Positions 1 to 8,682 of a stretch of DNA of 64,000 nucleotides are shown piece after piece. The translations under genes and the position numbers were made by a program. Position 1 is the first letter of the stretch. Each line of letters starts with the position of its first letter. Origin of the DNA: Burkholderiales bacterium (GTDB lineage Bacteria; Pseudomonadota; Gammaproteobacteria; Burkholderiales; Burkholderiaceae_C); the NCBI GenBank assembly GCA_016000195.1, contig JAECRO010000004.1, positions 1 through 64,000 of the forward strand. Reading direction: 5' to 3'. The notes beneath the pieces were generated by a model that ran no database searches, was not told the origin of the DNA, and was given only the letters and a program-made list of their open reading frames with translations.

Positions 1-694
1 CTACCAGACAGAGTCTTGAATTTCAATATGGGTACTGGGCGGACGGTTACATCCGAAGGCCTACGCCGAACTTATCAAAGCAGTGACTGAGGGCGACGAT
101 GGCAAGCCAAGCATTCTTGCGGAATGGGAGCGTAAAGCCGTCGCAGGTGAGTCGCTTGACTTGAAGGCACCTTGGGATGCGGCATTCATAACTGAATGGT
201 TGAGGCTTGCTCCGCAAGTGGGGGACCGTGACCTTCGCGGAGCTTTGTACGTAAGTCGTGAGCATGCACCGTTGATTACTCCGGAGGATCGCTTAACGGC
301 CGAGGCCGCAGACCTGTTAGAAGCCCTCCTTGAACATCCGGATATGGCTTCGAGTATCAAGGATCGGCTCTTGACTCTGCCTCGTCCAGAAATGTCCGTG
401 ATCATGGATCGGTTGCTGTCGCGTGCGCGGCAGGCGCAGGAATGGGGCACGCCACCAATTTTGGAGGCATGCATGGTTGTAGCGACCACTGACCCATCGC
501 AGGGGCAACGGCTAGCAGGATTCCTAATGGAGCGTCCTGCTCCGCAAATCAAACCCAGCATCATCCCCAAGATTGGCGACGAGCCTTGGTCCAAGGGGGT
601 CTTCGTCGCTTGGGACCAGGATGACGATGTTAGTAAAACGGTGAAAGCTGCAATAAAAGCGAGGCGAGGGAATGGGAACGTCACAGTCAAGTAA
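1..694 (+). CDS. qatA: QatA C-terminal part (KAP-type P-loop NTPase), cut by window edge and possibly frameshifted
   Basis: This is the distal end of a gene whose ATPase core would lie before the window. The readable frame runs from about position 50 to the stop at 694 and contains a segment resembling the KAP family end region (EWLRLAPQVGDRDLRGALYV). Its position just before qatB, qatC and qatD is the main reason for the name. The frame has an in-frame TGA at 17-19, so it cannot be continuous with upstream coding DNA unless a frameshift lies between about 20 and 80. The +3 frame reads plausible protein (YGYWADGYI) up to about 53, so a single-base change near 50 would join the two. The 3' end overlaps qatB by 23 bases. 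The family role is the ATPase of the Qat anti-phage system. Whether this copy is functional is uncertain. Confidence 0.6.
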
Positions 695-1550
695 TGGCTC
701 ACCATCAGGCGTGCCAATGGTTCCGCCATGGGTGCCAGATATCCCGCTGCCGCCAGCGTCCGCTGATGGCACTGACGTCGGATCGGAATCTGATGTAGAG
801 ACTGACGCGGCAGTTCAGCCCTCAACATCACCGTCTGACTCCAGCACTGCGCCGAGGCAACCGGTTCCAATAGCTCCCGCTCGACGGTTTTCGGGTGCGA
901 ACAGGAACTTAGGTGAATTCGCTAAGAGAGGTGATCAAGGCTGCATGCGTCGCGGCCTCGGACAGTATGTCAAGAAGGGTTACGGCGGCAGTGGAACTGC
1001 GACTCGCCGTATGGGGGGTACCGCCCAGACCGCACAGGCGTTGTACTCCGCGTTGAGTGGTGGTTCTACCAATCCCTTCACTTCTCCAGGCGGTGCGCTG
1101 GACCCGAGCCTCACTGCGGGTCGATCGGCTGATGAGGTCATGGATGCCGTCGTCGAGGCTGTATGCCCCGTCAATGGGACGCAAGATGTTGAAGCCAGCC
1201 GGACATCTATCAAAGATGCGCTAGCAGATGTACTCAATCAATACCCTGATGCCGACTTGCTCAATCTTCAGCAAGTGCAACGGGAACTCGCCATCGAAAG
1301 GTTCGTGTCGGCTGACGTTTTCAGGCGAATTGACCTTGATCTTGGAAAATCCATACGAGACAAAGCACCAAACGCAGCAACAGGGCTCGGTCGCCTGAAA
1401 GAAGTTCGCGAGTATGTTCGTGAAACCGTGGCCGCTTCTTTCAGAAAGTTGCGCGAAGCTGGCCAGCGACTTGTCGCAGGACGCATTACCGCAGTCGCAC
1501 AAAGTGCGATCCGTGAAGCTTTCCAAGTATTTGAAGGGTATGCAGAGTGA
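672..1550 (+). CDS. qatB: QatB-like anti-phage defence protein
   Basis: A 292-residue protein of the second Qat position. The N-terminus is low-complexity and rich in Ser, Pro and Gly (residues 1-60), followed by an alpha-helical C-terminal region. No catalytic motif is visible and the biochemical role of QatB is not established. The start overlaps the end of qatA by 23 bases and the stop overlaps the qatC start by four bases (ATGA), which fits a translationally coupled four-gene operon. Identification rests on operon position and overall architecture, so it is good at the system level and weak at the level of mechanism. Confidence 0.72.
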   Translation: MGTSQSSNGSPSGVPMVPPWVPDIPLPPASADGTDVGSESDVETDAAVQPSTSPSDSSTAPRQPVPIAPARRFSGANRNLGEFAKRGDQGCMRRGLGQYVKKGYGGSGTATRRMGGTAQTAQALYSALSGGSTNPFTSPGGALDPSLTAGRSADEVMDAVVEAVCPVNGTQDVEASRTSIKDALADVLNQYPDADLLNLQQVQRELAIERFVSADVFRRIDLDLGKSIRDKAPNAATGLGRLKEVREYVRETVAASFRKLREAGQRLVAGRITAVAQSAIREAFQVFEGYAE

Positions 1551-2824
1551 AAATCACATGTGCACTTTCCGATTTTGATTTCGCCGGAGTTCCTAGCGAT
1601 TTGAACATAGTGTTATATGGCCACAATAGTGATCCGACACGCGGATCGGCCGGGACTGCTCTAAAGCAAGCCATCGTTCGAGAGAAGGTCGTTCCTGCTG
1701 CCCGTGCATGGGATTTATTGTCCATTGCCTTGGCTGTTGTCTCCGCTGACTTAGCAGGCCATCGAGATAGAAGCCCAGATGGTTGGACGAGAGAGTTTGA
1801 ATTGACGGTTTCAGTTGTTGATGCTCCATTCTGGAGCGCGAACGCTGGAATACTGCAACAAATGCTTGCCGTTCTGAGCACCGATCGTTGGACTCTTCAA
1901 TTCGTTGAGGGAGGAATTCTTCCGCAGCCCGACAAACAGGCAGTTCATCCTACAGAGGACTGCGTTGTGCTTCTATCAGGAGGGTTGGATAGCTATATTG
2001 GAGCGATTGACTTGGTAGAGAAGGGACTGAAGCCTTTCGCAGTTAGCCAAATGGTTCGCGGTGATGGCGAGAAGCAGATTGCGTTCGCCGGAGAGATCGG
2101 TGGTGGGTTACGGCACTTTCAGGGGAATCACAACACTGATGTACCAGACCCGGAGAATCCTCCCTCCCAGAGAGCGCGGTCGATAGTCTTTCTCGCTTAT
2201 GGCGTGCTCATGGCTACGACGCTTTCACGTTATCACGCTGGCGATGAGGTGACGCTATATTTGTGTGAAAACGGATTTATTGCCATCAATCCACCACTAA
2301 CTGGCGGGCGTATCGGTAGCTTGAGTACACGAACCACGCATCCCGTTTTTCTGGTGTTATTACAACAAGTCCTGACTGCGGCTGGGCTCCGCGTGAAGGT
2401 GGAAAACCCGTATCAATTGAAGACCAAAGGAGAGATGATGGTCGAATGCCTAAATCAAATGTTGCTTGACGCACACGCTCATCAAACCACGAGTTGCGGC
2501 CGATTTCTCAAGTTTGGGTACAAACATTGTGGCCGTTGCGTTCCATGCCAAGTACGCCGTGCCGCCTTTAAAGCATCGGGAAAGGTAGATCAGACGTTCT
2601 ATGTTTACGAAGACTTAGGGATTGACGACGAGGAACATGCTGGCTTCGATGACGTTCGTTCTGCCCTCATTGGCATCGCAGAGCGCCGTGAAACTGGAAC
2701 AAGACGTTGGATTGGTTCTTCTTTGAGTTCCGCCCTTGTCGATAATAAGGACCAGCTGGCGCAGACTATAGAGCGCGGCTTAGCCGAGATCGAATCATTG
2801 ATGACTGCAATGAGGGTTCAGTGA
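1547..2824 (+). CDS. qatC: QatC, QueC-like enzyme of the Qat defence system
   Basis: A 425-residue protein with a PP-loop ATP-pyrophosphatase motif SGGLDS at residues 144-149 and a four-cysteine zinc cluster (Cys317, Cys328, Cys331, Cys334) of the kind found in QueC, the 7-cyano-7-deazaguanine synthase. QueC itself is about 220-230 residues, so the extra N-terminal domain of about 135 residues is typical of defence-associated QueC-like proteins rather than queuosine biosynthesis. The gene overlaps qatB and qatD by four bases each. The nucleobase or protein modified in Qat defence is not settled. Assignment to the QueC superfamily is firm and the Qat role follows from context. Confidence 0.85.
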   Translation: MKITCALSDFDFAGVPSDLNIVLYGHNSDPTRGSAGTALKQAIVREKVVPAARAWDLLSIALAVVSADLAGHRDRSPDGWTREFELTVSVVDAPFWSANAGILQQMLAVLSTDRWTLQFVEGGILPQPDKQAVHPTEDCVVLLSGGLDSYIGAIDLVEKGLKPFAVSQMVRGDGEKQIAFAGEIGGGLRHFQGNHNTDVPDPENPPSQRARSIVFLAYGVLMATTLSRYHAGDEVTLYLCENGFIAINPPLTGGRIGSLSTRTTHPVFLVLLQQVLTAAGLRVKVENPYQLKTKGEMMVECLNQMLLDAHAHQTTSCGRFLKFGYKHCGRCVPCQVRRAAFKASGKVDQTFYVYEDLGIDDEEHAGFDDVRSALIGIAERRETGTRRWIGSSLSSALVDNKDQLAQTIERGLAEIESLMTAMRVQ

Positions 2825-3606
2825 TCGATTTTCACGCTCATTTAGACTTGTATCCTGACGTTTTGGAAGTTGTCCAAGAGGTTACGAAACGCGGTATTTA
2901 TGTGCTGTCGGTGACAACGACGCCAAGTGCGTGGAAGGGTACATCTGCTCTGGCCCACGGAAGTTCTCGAATACGCACCGCATTGGGACTTCATCCCCAA
3001 CTTGCGCATTTGCGTGTCAGCGAATTGCCGTTATTCGACCAGCTATTCTCAGAGGCGATGTACATTGGAGAGATTGGCCTTGACGGTGCTCCCGAATATA
3101 AGCGTCACTGGGAACTGCAACTCCAAGTCTTTGATCACATTCTCGGCCGATGCCAATCGGCCGGCGGTCGTGTTATGTCGATACACAGCCGTCGTGCTAC
3201 CACCGCCGTACTTGATCGATTAGAAAAATTTTCGGGAGCAGGATTGCCCATCCTTCACTGGTTCTCAGGCTCCAGCCGAGAGTTAGATCGAGCGATCGCC
3301 GCTGACTGTTGGTTCAGCGTGGGGCCTGCCATGCTTGCATCACAACGCTCCCGAGAGTTTGTCATGAAGATGCCCCGAGACCGAATTTTGACTGAGACTG
3401 ACGGCCCCTTCGCGCAGATCGAAGGGCAGAGTGCGAAGCCATGGGATTGCGAAAAGGCGACAGTGAAGTTGGCAACACTCTGGGCAATTTCTGAGCTTAA
3501 GGTAGATAAATTACTGTCTGACAATCTGCGCTCGCTTGGCGCAGCGGCAGAGCGAATGGTCGCAAGCGACTTGCTCTCGCACCAAGTCAAATCTAATATG
3601 CAATAG
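2821..3606 (+). CDS. qatD: QatD, TatD-like metal-dependent nuclease
   Basis: A 261-residue TatD-family hydrolase. Expected metal ligands are present: His5-x-His7 (FHAH), Glu in YIGEIGLD, a His in SIHSRR, a His in LHWFSG and the Asp in TETDGP. TatD proteins are deoxyribonucleases with a TIM-barrel fold. This one is the fourth and last gene of the Qat operon and overlaps qatC by four bases. Length is normal for the family. The intact metal site suggests an active enzyme even though qatA upstream may be damaged. Confidence 0.85.
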   Translation: MIDFHAHLDLYPDVLEVVQEVTKRGIYVLSVTTTPSAWKGTSALAHGSSRIRTALGLHPQLAHLRVSELPLFDQLFSEAMYIGEIGLDGAPEYKRHWELQLQVFDHILGRCQSAGGRVMSIHSRRATTAVLDRLEKFSGAGLPILHWFSGSSRELDRAIAADCWFSVGPAMLASQRSREFVMKMPRDRILTETDGPFAQIEGQSAKPWDCEKATVKLATLWAISELKVDKLLSDNLRSLGAAAERMVASDLLSHQVKSNMQ

Positions 3607-3633
3607 GAGGTGGCTGCTTACGACTTTAATTCA

Positions 3634-3652
3634 TCACTATTGCCAATAGTGA
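3634..3652. terminator. Possible shared terminator hairpin
   Basis: A perfect eight-base inverted repeat (TCACTATT, three-base loop, AATAGTGA) lies in the 49-base gap between the converging qatD and ygjP-like genes. There is no strong T-run, so termination is only suggested by position. Confidence 0.35.
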
Positions 3653-3655
3653 AGA

Positions 3656-4339
3656 TCAAATATCTTCTTCCAGCAGTTGCCCATGCTCTTTGAGCCAGGT
3701 TTTGGCTTTTTCCGAAAGAGGCGCTTTGGCACGCACAATATTCCAGAAGCGCGGTGTGTGATTGGCCTCAAGGAGGTGCGCCAGTTCATGCACGATCACG
3801 TAGTCAATCACGAACATCGGGGCCTTGATGAGCCGCCAGTTGAAATTAACATGATCTTTCGGGGTGCAGGAACCCCAGCGAAAGCGGTTATCCGCAATGT
3901 TAGCTTGGACAACAGTTACGCCAAGCTCATCGGCATGGCGATTGACACGAGGAAGAATGACTTCCTGAGCGCGCGCCAGATACCAGTCTTTAAGAACCTC
4001 TTTTCTTTTCAGCTGGTCCGCCAAAGGGATGAGAAATCGGCGAGAGAACTCCACGCCGCCGCTCGCTGTATCCGTCAAACTAATAGCATATTCCCTTCCG
4101 AGATAAAGCGCGGATTCACCATTGACCACTTCTTTTCCTGGGGCGTGGGGAAGGTCTTGGTACTTCTGGACATGATTGACCTTGTCAAACAACCACTGAC
4201 GCTTGCCCTCGACAAGCTGAAAAATTGCTTCTTCAGTCATTCCTTGCGGGGCATGAACCACAATTGATCTGTCCCGCTCCACAGAAATTGTCAGCGTTTT
4301 ACGTCGGGTGGAACGAACAATTCTGTAGTTCAGGTCCAT
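3656..4339 (-). CDS. YgjP-type (DUF45) zinc metallopeptidase
   Basis: A 227-residue protein with the family signature RWGSC at residues 154-158 and the zinc motif HELAH at 184-188, plus a downstream His in NHTPRFW (His194). It belongs to the YgjP/WLM-like metallopeptidases. Genes of this family often sit beside type I restriction genes. Here its start shares one base with the stop of the hsdR remnant (TGATG), so it was probably the last gene of an hsd operon. The role in restriction loci is not established. The protein looks full length and intact. Confidence 0.8.
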   Translation of the reverse strand: MDLNYRIVRSTRRKTLTISVERDRSIVVHAPQGMTEEAIFQLVEGKRQWLFDKVNHVQKYQDLPHAPGKEVVNGESALYLGREYAISLTDTASGGVEFSRRFLIPLADQLKRKEVLKDWYLARAQEVILPRVNRHADELGVTVVQANIADNRFRWGSCTPKDHVNFNWRLIKAPMFVIDYVIVHELAHLLEANHTPRFWNIVRAKAPLSEKAKTWLKEHGQLLEEDI

Positions 4340-5877
4340 CAGGCTGCGTATTGAATGACATCGTTGTTCTTCTGGGCAATCTCCATCAGGCGACTGATGA
4401 TGAGTTTGCGATTCACTACGAGTTTGGGTAGCTTGGCAAACTCGGGCTGCAAAAGCGTTTTTTGAAGATCAGCCATCAGCTTGTTGCGTGCCGGGATGCT
4501 TTCCCAAAATCCGGTAAGTTTCAGCTCACGCTCAATTTCCATGTACAGGTGCTGCGTCAGCGCCACGAGCTTGCCAATTTTTTCCTCTTCCTGCATGCTA
4601 CACGGCGCAACCGGCTCGGCCGCCGTGACTGGCGCATCGCCAGAGAAGGGTTCCCCAAAAATCTCCCGCTTCAACATCCGAAAAATCGGCATTTGTTTCT
4701 TGCGGTGCAGGCCATATGTCGGCTCCTTGCCAGCATTGATGATGCGCTGGCGCAGCTTCTCCAGCGCTTCATGAATCTTTGTCCAGTTGTTCGCAAACTC
4801 CTCGAATATTTGCTGCAGTGCTTCGGCAAAAGACGCCTGCAGTTCCGGGTCGTCGTTCAACTCAACATCCAGATGATGGCGAACCGCATGCTCAATCTCG
4901 GCGGCTTTGGTCTTGTTGCGGTCGTGCTTTTTAACCTCCTTCTGGAAGTCTTCATCAAGAATCGAAATCGGTTCGACTTTCACGTCAATGCCACGCGACT
5001 CCAGAAAAGCATCAGTGATTGTGCGTAGCTTGGGCGGAATGCCTTTCATGCTCAGCCGGGCGTCGCGGAAGTGTTTTGCGGCCAGGACGTTGATCTCCAC
5101 CAGCGCTTGGTAGTCGCCCATGTAATCCAGCGCCTCCTTGGCCGGGAAAACAAGGTTCAGGTTCTTCGTGAACTGCTTGAACAGGCTCATGAACTCAAAG
5201 CGCAAATCTTCGTCGTAAAACACGTCAAAAAAAGCATCGTGATCGGTCAAGTCCGTCAAGCCATGCTGTTCCAGCAAGGCAAAGATGGCGTCGTGGCTGG
5301 CCTTTAGCTCAAGCAATTCCTGTTCGGGAAAGCTCAGCACGTCCACCACCTCTTTTTGTTCCCGCTCGTCGTAGTTATCGAGTGCCTTTTTCAAGTGGTG
5401 GCCGATGCCGACGTAATCAATCACAAAGCCCTTGTCTTTCGACTGGCCGCCCACGCGGTTGACGCGAGCAATCGCCTGCAGCAGGCCGTGGGCGACGATG
5501 ACCTTGTCCAGGTACATCACCTGCTCCACGGGTGCATCAAAACCCGTCAGCAGCATGTTGTTGACAATCACGATGCCCACATCGCCATTCACACCCTCGT
5601 CGTCCTTGCCGAAGGGCAGCTTGAAGCTCTTGAGCGTCGTTTTGTGTTTGGCTGCGTCGGTGTAGTCCTTCAAATGCAGCTCGTCATTGTGGCTGCCGGA
5701 AATCACTACATCGCTAGTCGGGTCAGCGAATTCTCTGCCCAGCGAGCTTCTGCTGATTTGGACATATCCTTTGTCATGCAATCCAAGTATGGCATCAGCG
5801 TATGAAGTCTTGCATACACTATCGTTCCCATCTTGCATGCCTTGGCAATAGCTGTCACGATAGATTCTCCATGGCAA
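4339..5877 (-). pseudogene. hsdR: Type I restriction subunit HsdR, 5'-truncated remnant
   Basis: This open frame of 512 codons encodes only the distal half of a type I restriction endonuclease R subunit. Recognisable are the late helicase segments NMLLTGFDAP and HGLLQAIARVNR followed by the all-helical C-terminal domain. The N-terminal nuclease domain and helicase motifs I-III (Walker A, DEAD-box) are absent. HsdR-like sequence fades out around 5710-5780. Codons further upstream in the frame do not look like HsdR and run into AT-rich DNA. HsdM and HsdS are not present in the window. The gene is therefore judged non-functional, probably cut by a deletion or insertion. Confidence 0.75.
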
Positions 5878-6008
5878 GTGTCTGCTGTGAATACATGCTG
5901 ACGAATTCCGGCGACGCCTTTTTTATAATTCGGAAAATCATTAAGAATGGATATTCTGCCTACGTGTCCACGGCAAAACTCATCGGGTAGTGGCAGAGCA
6001 ATCAGCAT
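5706..6008 (-). CDS. Small open frame of unknown status at the hsdR break point
   Basis: A 100-codon frame overlapping the 5' edge of the hsdR remnant in another frame. The composition is less GC-rich than the neighbours and contains several Cys and Met residues. I recognise no domain. It may be a real short gene brought in with the AT-rich segment, or a chance frame in rearranged DNA. Start and coding status are both uncertain. Confidence 0.2.
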   Translation of the reverse strand: MLIALPLPDEFCRGHVGRISILNDFPNYKKGVAGIRQHVFTADTCHGESIVTAIAKACKMGTIVYARLHTLMPYLDCMTKDMSKSAEARWAENSLTRLAM

Positions 6009-6424
6009 GAAAAATTTCTTTAATTTTTAGTTGTATTTTTTTGGTATAAATATTTTACAAAATAACCCAAATCTTGTAGGCTTTCTTGATGTGTCTGCTC
6101 AGTTTTCTTTCGATCGTATAATTTTAAGATGAATGAAAATGGCTAACAATAAATGTTATGAATATGAAAAAGCAAAGCATCACTGAGAAATATAGGGTCA
6201 TAACGTCATACGTAAGTCAAAACTTTTTTAAAAATCAACAGTTTAATTTTGCAGTATCGTTGGTTTCGTTAAGTTTTTTGACTTGGGTATTAAATGATAA
6301 TTTAAAAAGAAGTCGATGTGATTTTTAAAAGATAAGTGTATCAAATATTGGAAATAGACTGCATTGCTATGTTCGTAAAAAATAATCAAGAAGGCTTGTG
6401 TTAACGCACCAAGGCGGTGCAGGC
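6009..6424. other. AT-rich stretch without a recognisable gene
   Basis: About 415 bases of strongly AT-rich sequence with many stop codons in all frames. It contrasts with the GC-rich background and is probably foreign or degraded DNA between the hsdR break and the IS630 remnant. Confidence 0.5.
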
Positions 6425-6880
6425 TTGACTCGATGAGCATTACCCTGTCATTGAGGCACACGCCAAGGTACAGAAATTCACTGGAGCGATTGATGCAGCG
6501 CTGGTAAATACGATACGCGAATGAACAATTGCGCGCCTGCAGGCAAGATGTGGGTAGCCTTTGTTCCGAACGGATCGCACCACAAGTTGTCCATGTTGAC
6601 CACCATGACCAGTTCGGGCAAGCATGCTGGATGATCCTTGACAAGGCGTGCAACTCGGGAATCGACTGATCGAATTTTGAAGTGCTCGTGAAGGATACCA
6701 GCGAAAAAGACCGGTTGATTCTGGATAATTTATACGTGCATCACAGCCGCCGGTCAAGGTCTTGGTGGCCGAAGGTGCCAATAAAATTGAACTGTTTTAC
6801 CTGCCCAGTTAACCCCGGAACTCAATCCCGAGGAGCCTGTGAGTATTCGCAAGATTAATACGAAAACTTCAAAAGTTGAT
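6425..6880 (+). pseudogene. Degraded IS630-family transposase
   Basis: Frame-by-frame reading on the + strand gives pieces of an IS630-type DDE transposase in the correct order, separated by indels and stops: LDEHYPVIEAHAK (about 6430), a segment resembling the WxDE region, WMILDKACNSGI (about 6628), FEVLVKDTSEKDRLILDN followed by LYVHH (about 6675-6735), KIELFYLPS, and PELNPEE (about 6815-6835). LILDN-LYVHH carries the second catalytic Asp and PELNPEE the third acidic residue. At least three frameshifts are needed to join them, so the element is dead. Terminal inverted repeats were not identified. Confidence 0.7.
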
Positions 6881-7024
6881 GAGATAAATGTGGTTGCCGT
6901 GGGAGTCTTGAAGATTTCTCGGGCTTGAGAAATGTTGATCCAGTCATTTTTTGTGGGACGTTTTCAAATGCAGCCCAAGTGCTTATGATGGTACTCATTG
7001 AGTTCTATTCATGATGGGTGGCGC
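6881..7024. other. Short spacer before the Uma2-family gene
   Basis: Non-coding sequence that probably contains the promoter of the two-gene unit beginning at 7025. No clear -10/-35 pair could be assigned. A weak AT-rich segment lies around 6940-7000. Confidence 0.3.
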
Positions 7025-7585
7025 ATGGCAGTTCCATTGCAAAAAATGACTTTGGCCGATTTCCTGGCTTGGGAGGAGCACCAACCCGAGCGGCATGAGT
7101 TCTTTCACGGGGAAACCTTTGCAATGGTCGGAGGAACTGCCCGGCATAACCGCGTGATTCTGAACCTGGCCAGCCGCATCGGGGACCATCTGGATGACAC
7201 CGGATGCCAGGTCTTTGCAGAAAGCATGAAGGTGCAAGTTGCCGATGGGGTGCTGTACCCTGACGTGATGGTGACTTGCGGTAAAGCCGAAGCCGGTGAT
7301 GAACAAACAGTGACCGACCCCAGGCTCATCGTCGAGGTTTTATTTCCCAGCACCCAGGGTTATGACAAGCGAGACAAGTTCATTGCCTATCGCACTTTGG
7401 CATCGCTGCGCGAGTACGTTCTGATAGATCCAGCGAAGCGGGAGGTGGAGGTTTTCACCTTGGTCGATACCGGCGCGTGGTTGCTGATGGACCAGACCAC
7501 GGCTGGTGTGCTTTGCCTTGCCAGTATTGATTGCAGGCTTTCGATGGAATTGGTTTTCAAGGGCGTGGAGAGTGAAGCGCAATGA
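7025..7585 (+). CDS. Uma2-family (DUF820) PD-(D/E)XK-like nuclease
   Basis: A 186-residue protein of the Uma2 family, expanded in cyanobacteria and scattered in other bacteria. Visible features are the N-terminal MTLADFLAWEE segment, the conserved GG-x-x-x-H stretch (VGGTARHNRVI), the Asp of VLYPDVMV, and a PRLIVEVLFPST block carrying the Glu-x-x-x core of the restriction-like fold. An ATG at 7025 is preferred over an earlier in-frame GTG-type start because MAVPLQKMTLADF begins at the domain edge. The stop overlaps the next start (ATGA). The function of the family is unknown and it is often linked to mobile DNA. Confidence 0.75.
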   Translation: MAVPLQKMTLADFLAWEEHQPERHEFFHGETFAMVGGTARHNRVILNLASRIGDHLDDTGCQVFAESMKVQVADGVLYPDVMVTCGKAEAGDEQTVTDPRLIVEVLFPSTQGYDKRDKFIAYRTLASLREYVLIDPAKREVEVFTLVDTGAWLLMDQTTAGVLCLASIDCRLSMELVFKGVESEAQ

Positions 7586-7830
7586 GTGTCGAGCAAGCCC
7601 AGAGCCAGCAGTTATTTCTTCAAGCTGCCAAAGCAGAGCTTGGTATGACATGGGATGCGTTGGCAGTTGCTGCCGGTATTGAGCCACGCGCCTTAAAAAA
7701 CTATCGAATGCCAGATGGCTCACAAAACCATCGCGGGATGCCCAAGCTGGCCCGTCGCACTATTGAGCAACTTGCTGTTGGCGCACGAGAAAAAAATTGC
7801 AAGAAGATCACCTGTGATGGTACTCAATGA
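7582..7830 (+). CDS. Small helix-turn-helix-like partner of the Uma2 protein
   Basis: An 82-residue protein overlapping the Uma2-family gene by four bases. The segment LGMTWDALAVAAGIEPRALKNYRMP resembles a helix-turn-helix. A tight two-gene pairing of a nuclease-like gene and a small DNA-binding gene is consistent with co-regulation or a toxin-antitoxin-like relationship, but this is inference. No characterised homologue is recognised. Confidence 0.5.
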   Translation: MSVEQAQSQQLFLQAAKAELGMTWDALAVAAGIEPRALKNYRMPDGSQNHRGMPKLARRTIEQLAVGAREKNCKKITCDGTQ

Positions 7831-7897
7831 GTGCCATTGTGGAGCCCTCTAGCATTGCTGTGTCAAGGAAATTGATTCAAGAATGGAGTGAAGAACA

Positions 7898-8090
7898 ATG
7901 GAAGAAAAACTGACGACCTATGATCCTGCAACTGCCTTGGTCAGCGATGAGGAAATTGCCTTTTTCATGGCCGACGCGCTGCAGACGGGTAATGCTGCCT
8001 ACATCACCAAGGCACAAGAAATTGTTGCCCGTGCCAAATCGATGTTTGAAATTTCAGGCCAAGCTCTTGCTACTAGTGGGTCAGTTGGCA
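7898..8090 (+). pseudogene. HigA-like addiction module antidote, 3' end lost
   Basis: The first 55-60 codons match the start of the putative addiction-module antidote family: EEKLTTYDPATALVSDEEIAFFMADAL, then an ITKAQEIVARAKSM segment leading into the helix-turn-helix. Homology stops abruptly around 8080-8090, where reverse-strand transposase sequence begins. The open frame runs on to 8188 with unrelated residues. The partner toxin, usually just upstream in this family, is not seen. The gene was most likely broken by insertion of the neighbouring element. Confidence 0.65.
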
Positions 8091-8606
8091 ACTGGATAGT
8101 GATTTCTGCAGTGCCGATGGCCGATGTCGCAGTGGCAGGCGTGTGCAGGCGCCCGAGCCGGCCAGGGCATGTTGTCTTTGCCTGCTGAGCAAACGCCGTG
8201 CATGGCGCTTGCCGCCCCAGTGAAAAGGCGTCGGATCCCGGTTCCAGCCTTTGACCGTCGCTTCCAAGGTATCGATGATCTGCTGCGGTGTCTGCAGGTA
8301 CTGCCCGGCCAGCGCCCTGCGGCTGATGATGCGTTGAATCGACTCGGCCATGTTCAGCCACGAGCCGCTCAGCGGCGTGTACAAGGGCATCACGCCATGA
8401 CTGAACAGCCACAACACCAGCGCTGACGTCAAATGTCCTTGCAGGTTATCCCACACCAGCAGCAGGCGCAGCGCTGGCAAGAGGGCAGGCAGGGTGATGG
8501 GCATTTTCAGCCCATGCTGCCACTGCTCCCACACGGCATGATTGTCAGCAGCATCTACAGGATCTGTCAAAGGCGCTGGTGGCAACTGATCGAGCACCTC
8601 TGTCAA
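8073..8606 (-). mobile_element. IS630-type transposase fragment (C-terminal half)
   Basis: The reverse strand encodes the C-terminal part of a DDE transposase of the IS630/Tc1-mariner type: [19 protein letters not shown] (second Asp and downstream His), then [23 protein letters not shown] (third acidic residue) and the typical tail [19 protein letters not shown]. The N-terminal DNA-binding domain and first catalytic Asp are missing, and no start for a complete gene exists. It abuts the truncated antitoxin on one side and an unrelated AT-rich gene on the other. It is a different subfamily from the 6.4-6.9 kb remnant. Confidence 0.75.
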
Positions 8607-8682
8607 TTCCTGCTGCAGCCATGGCCGAAACTCACGTTAAAACTTGGTCAGTGACCGGTAGTAATGCAGCGGACGCTGCTAC

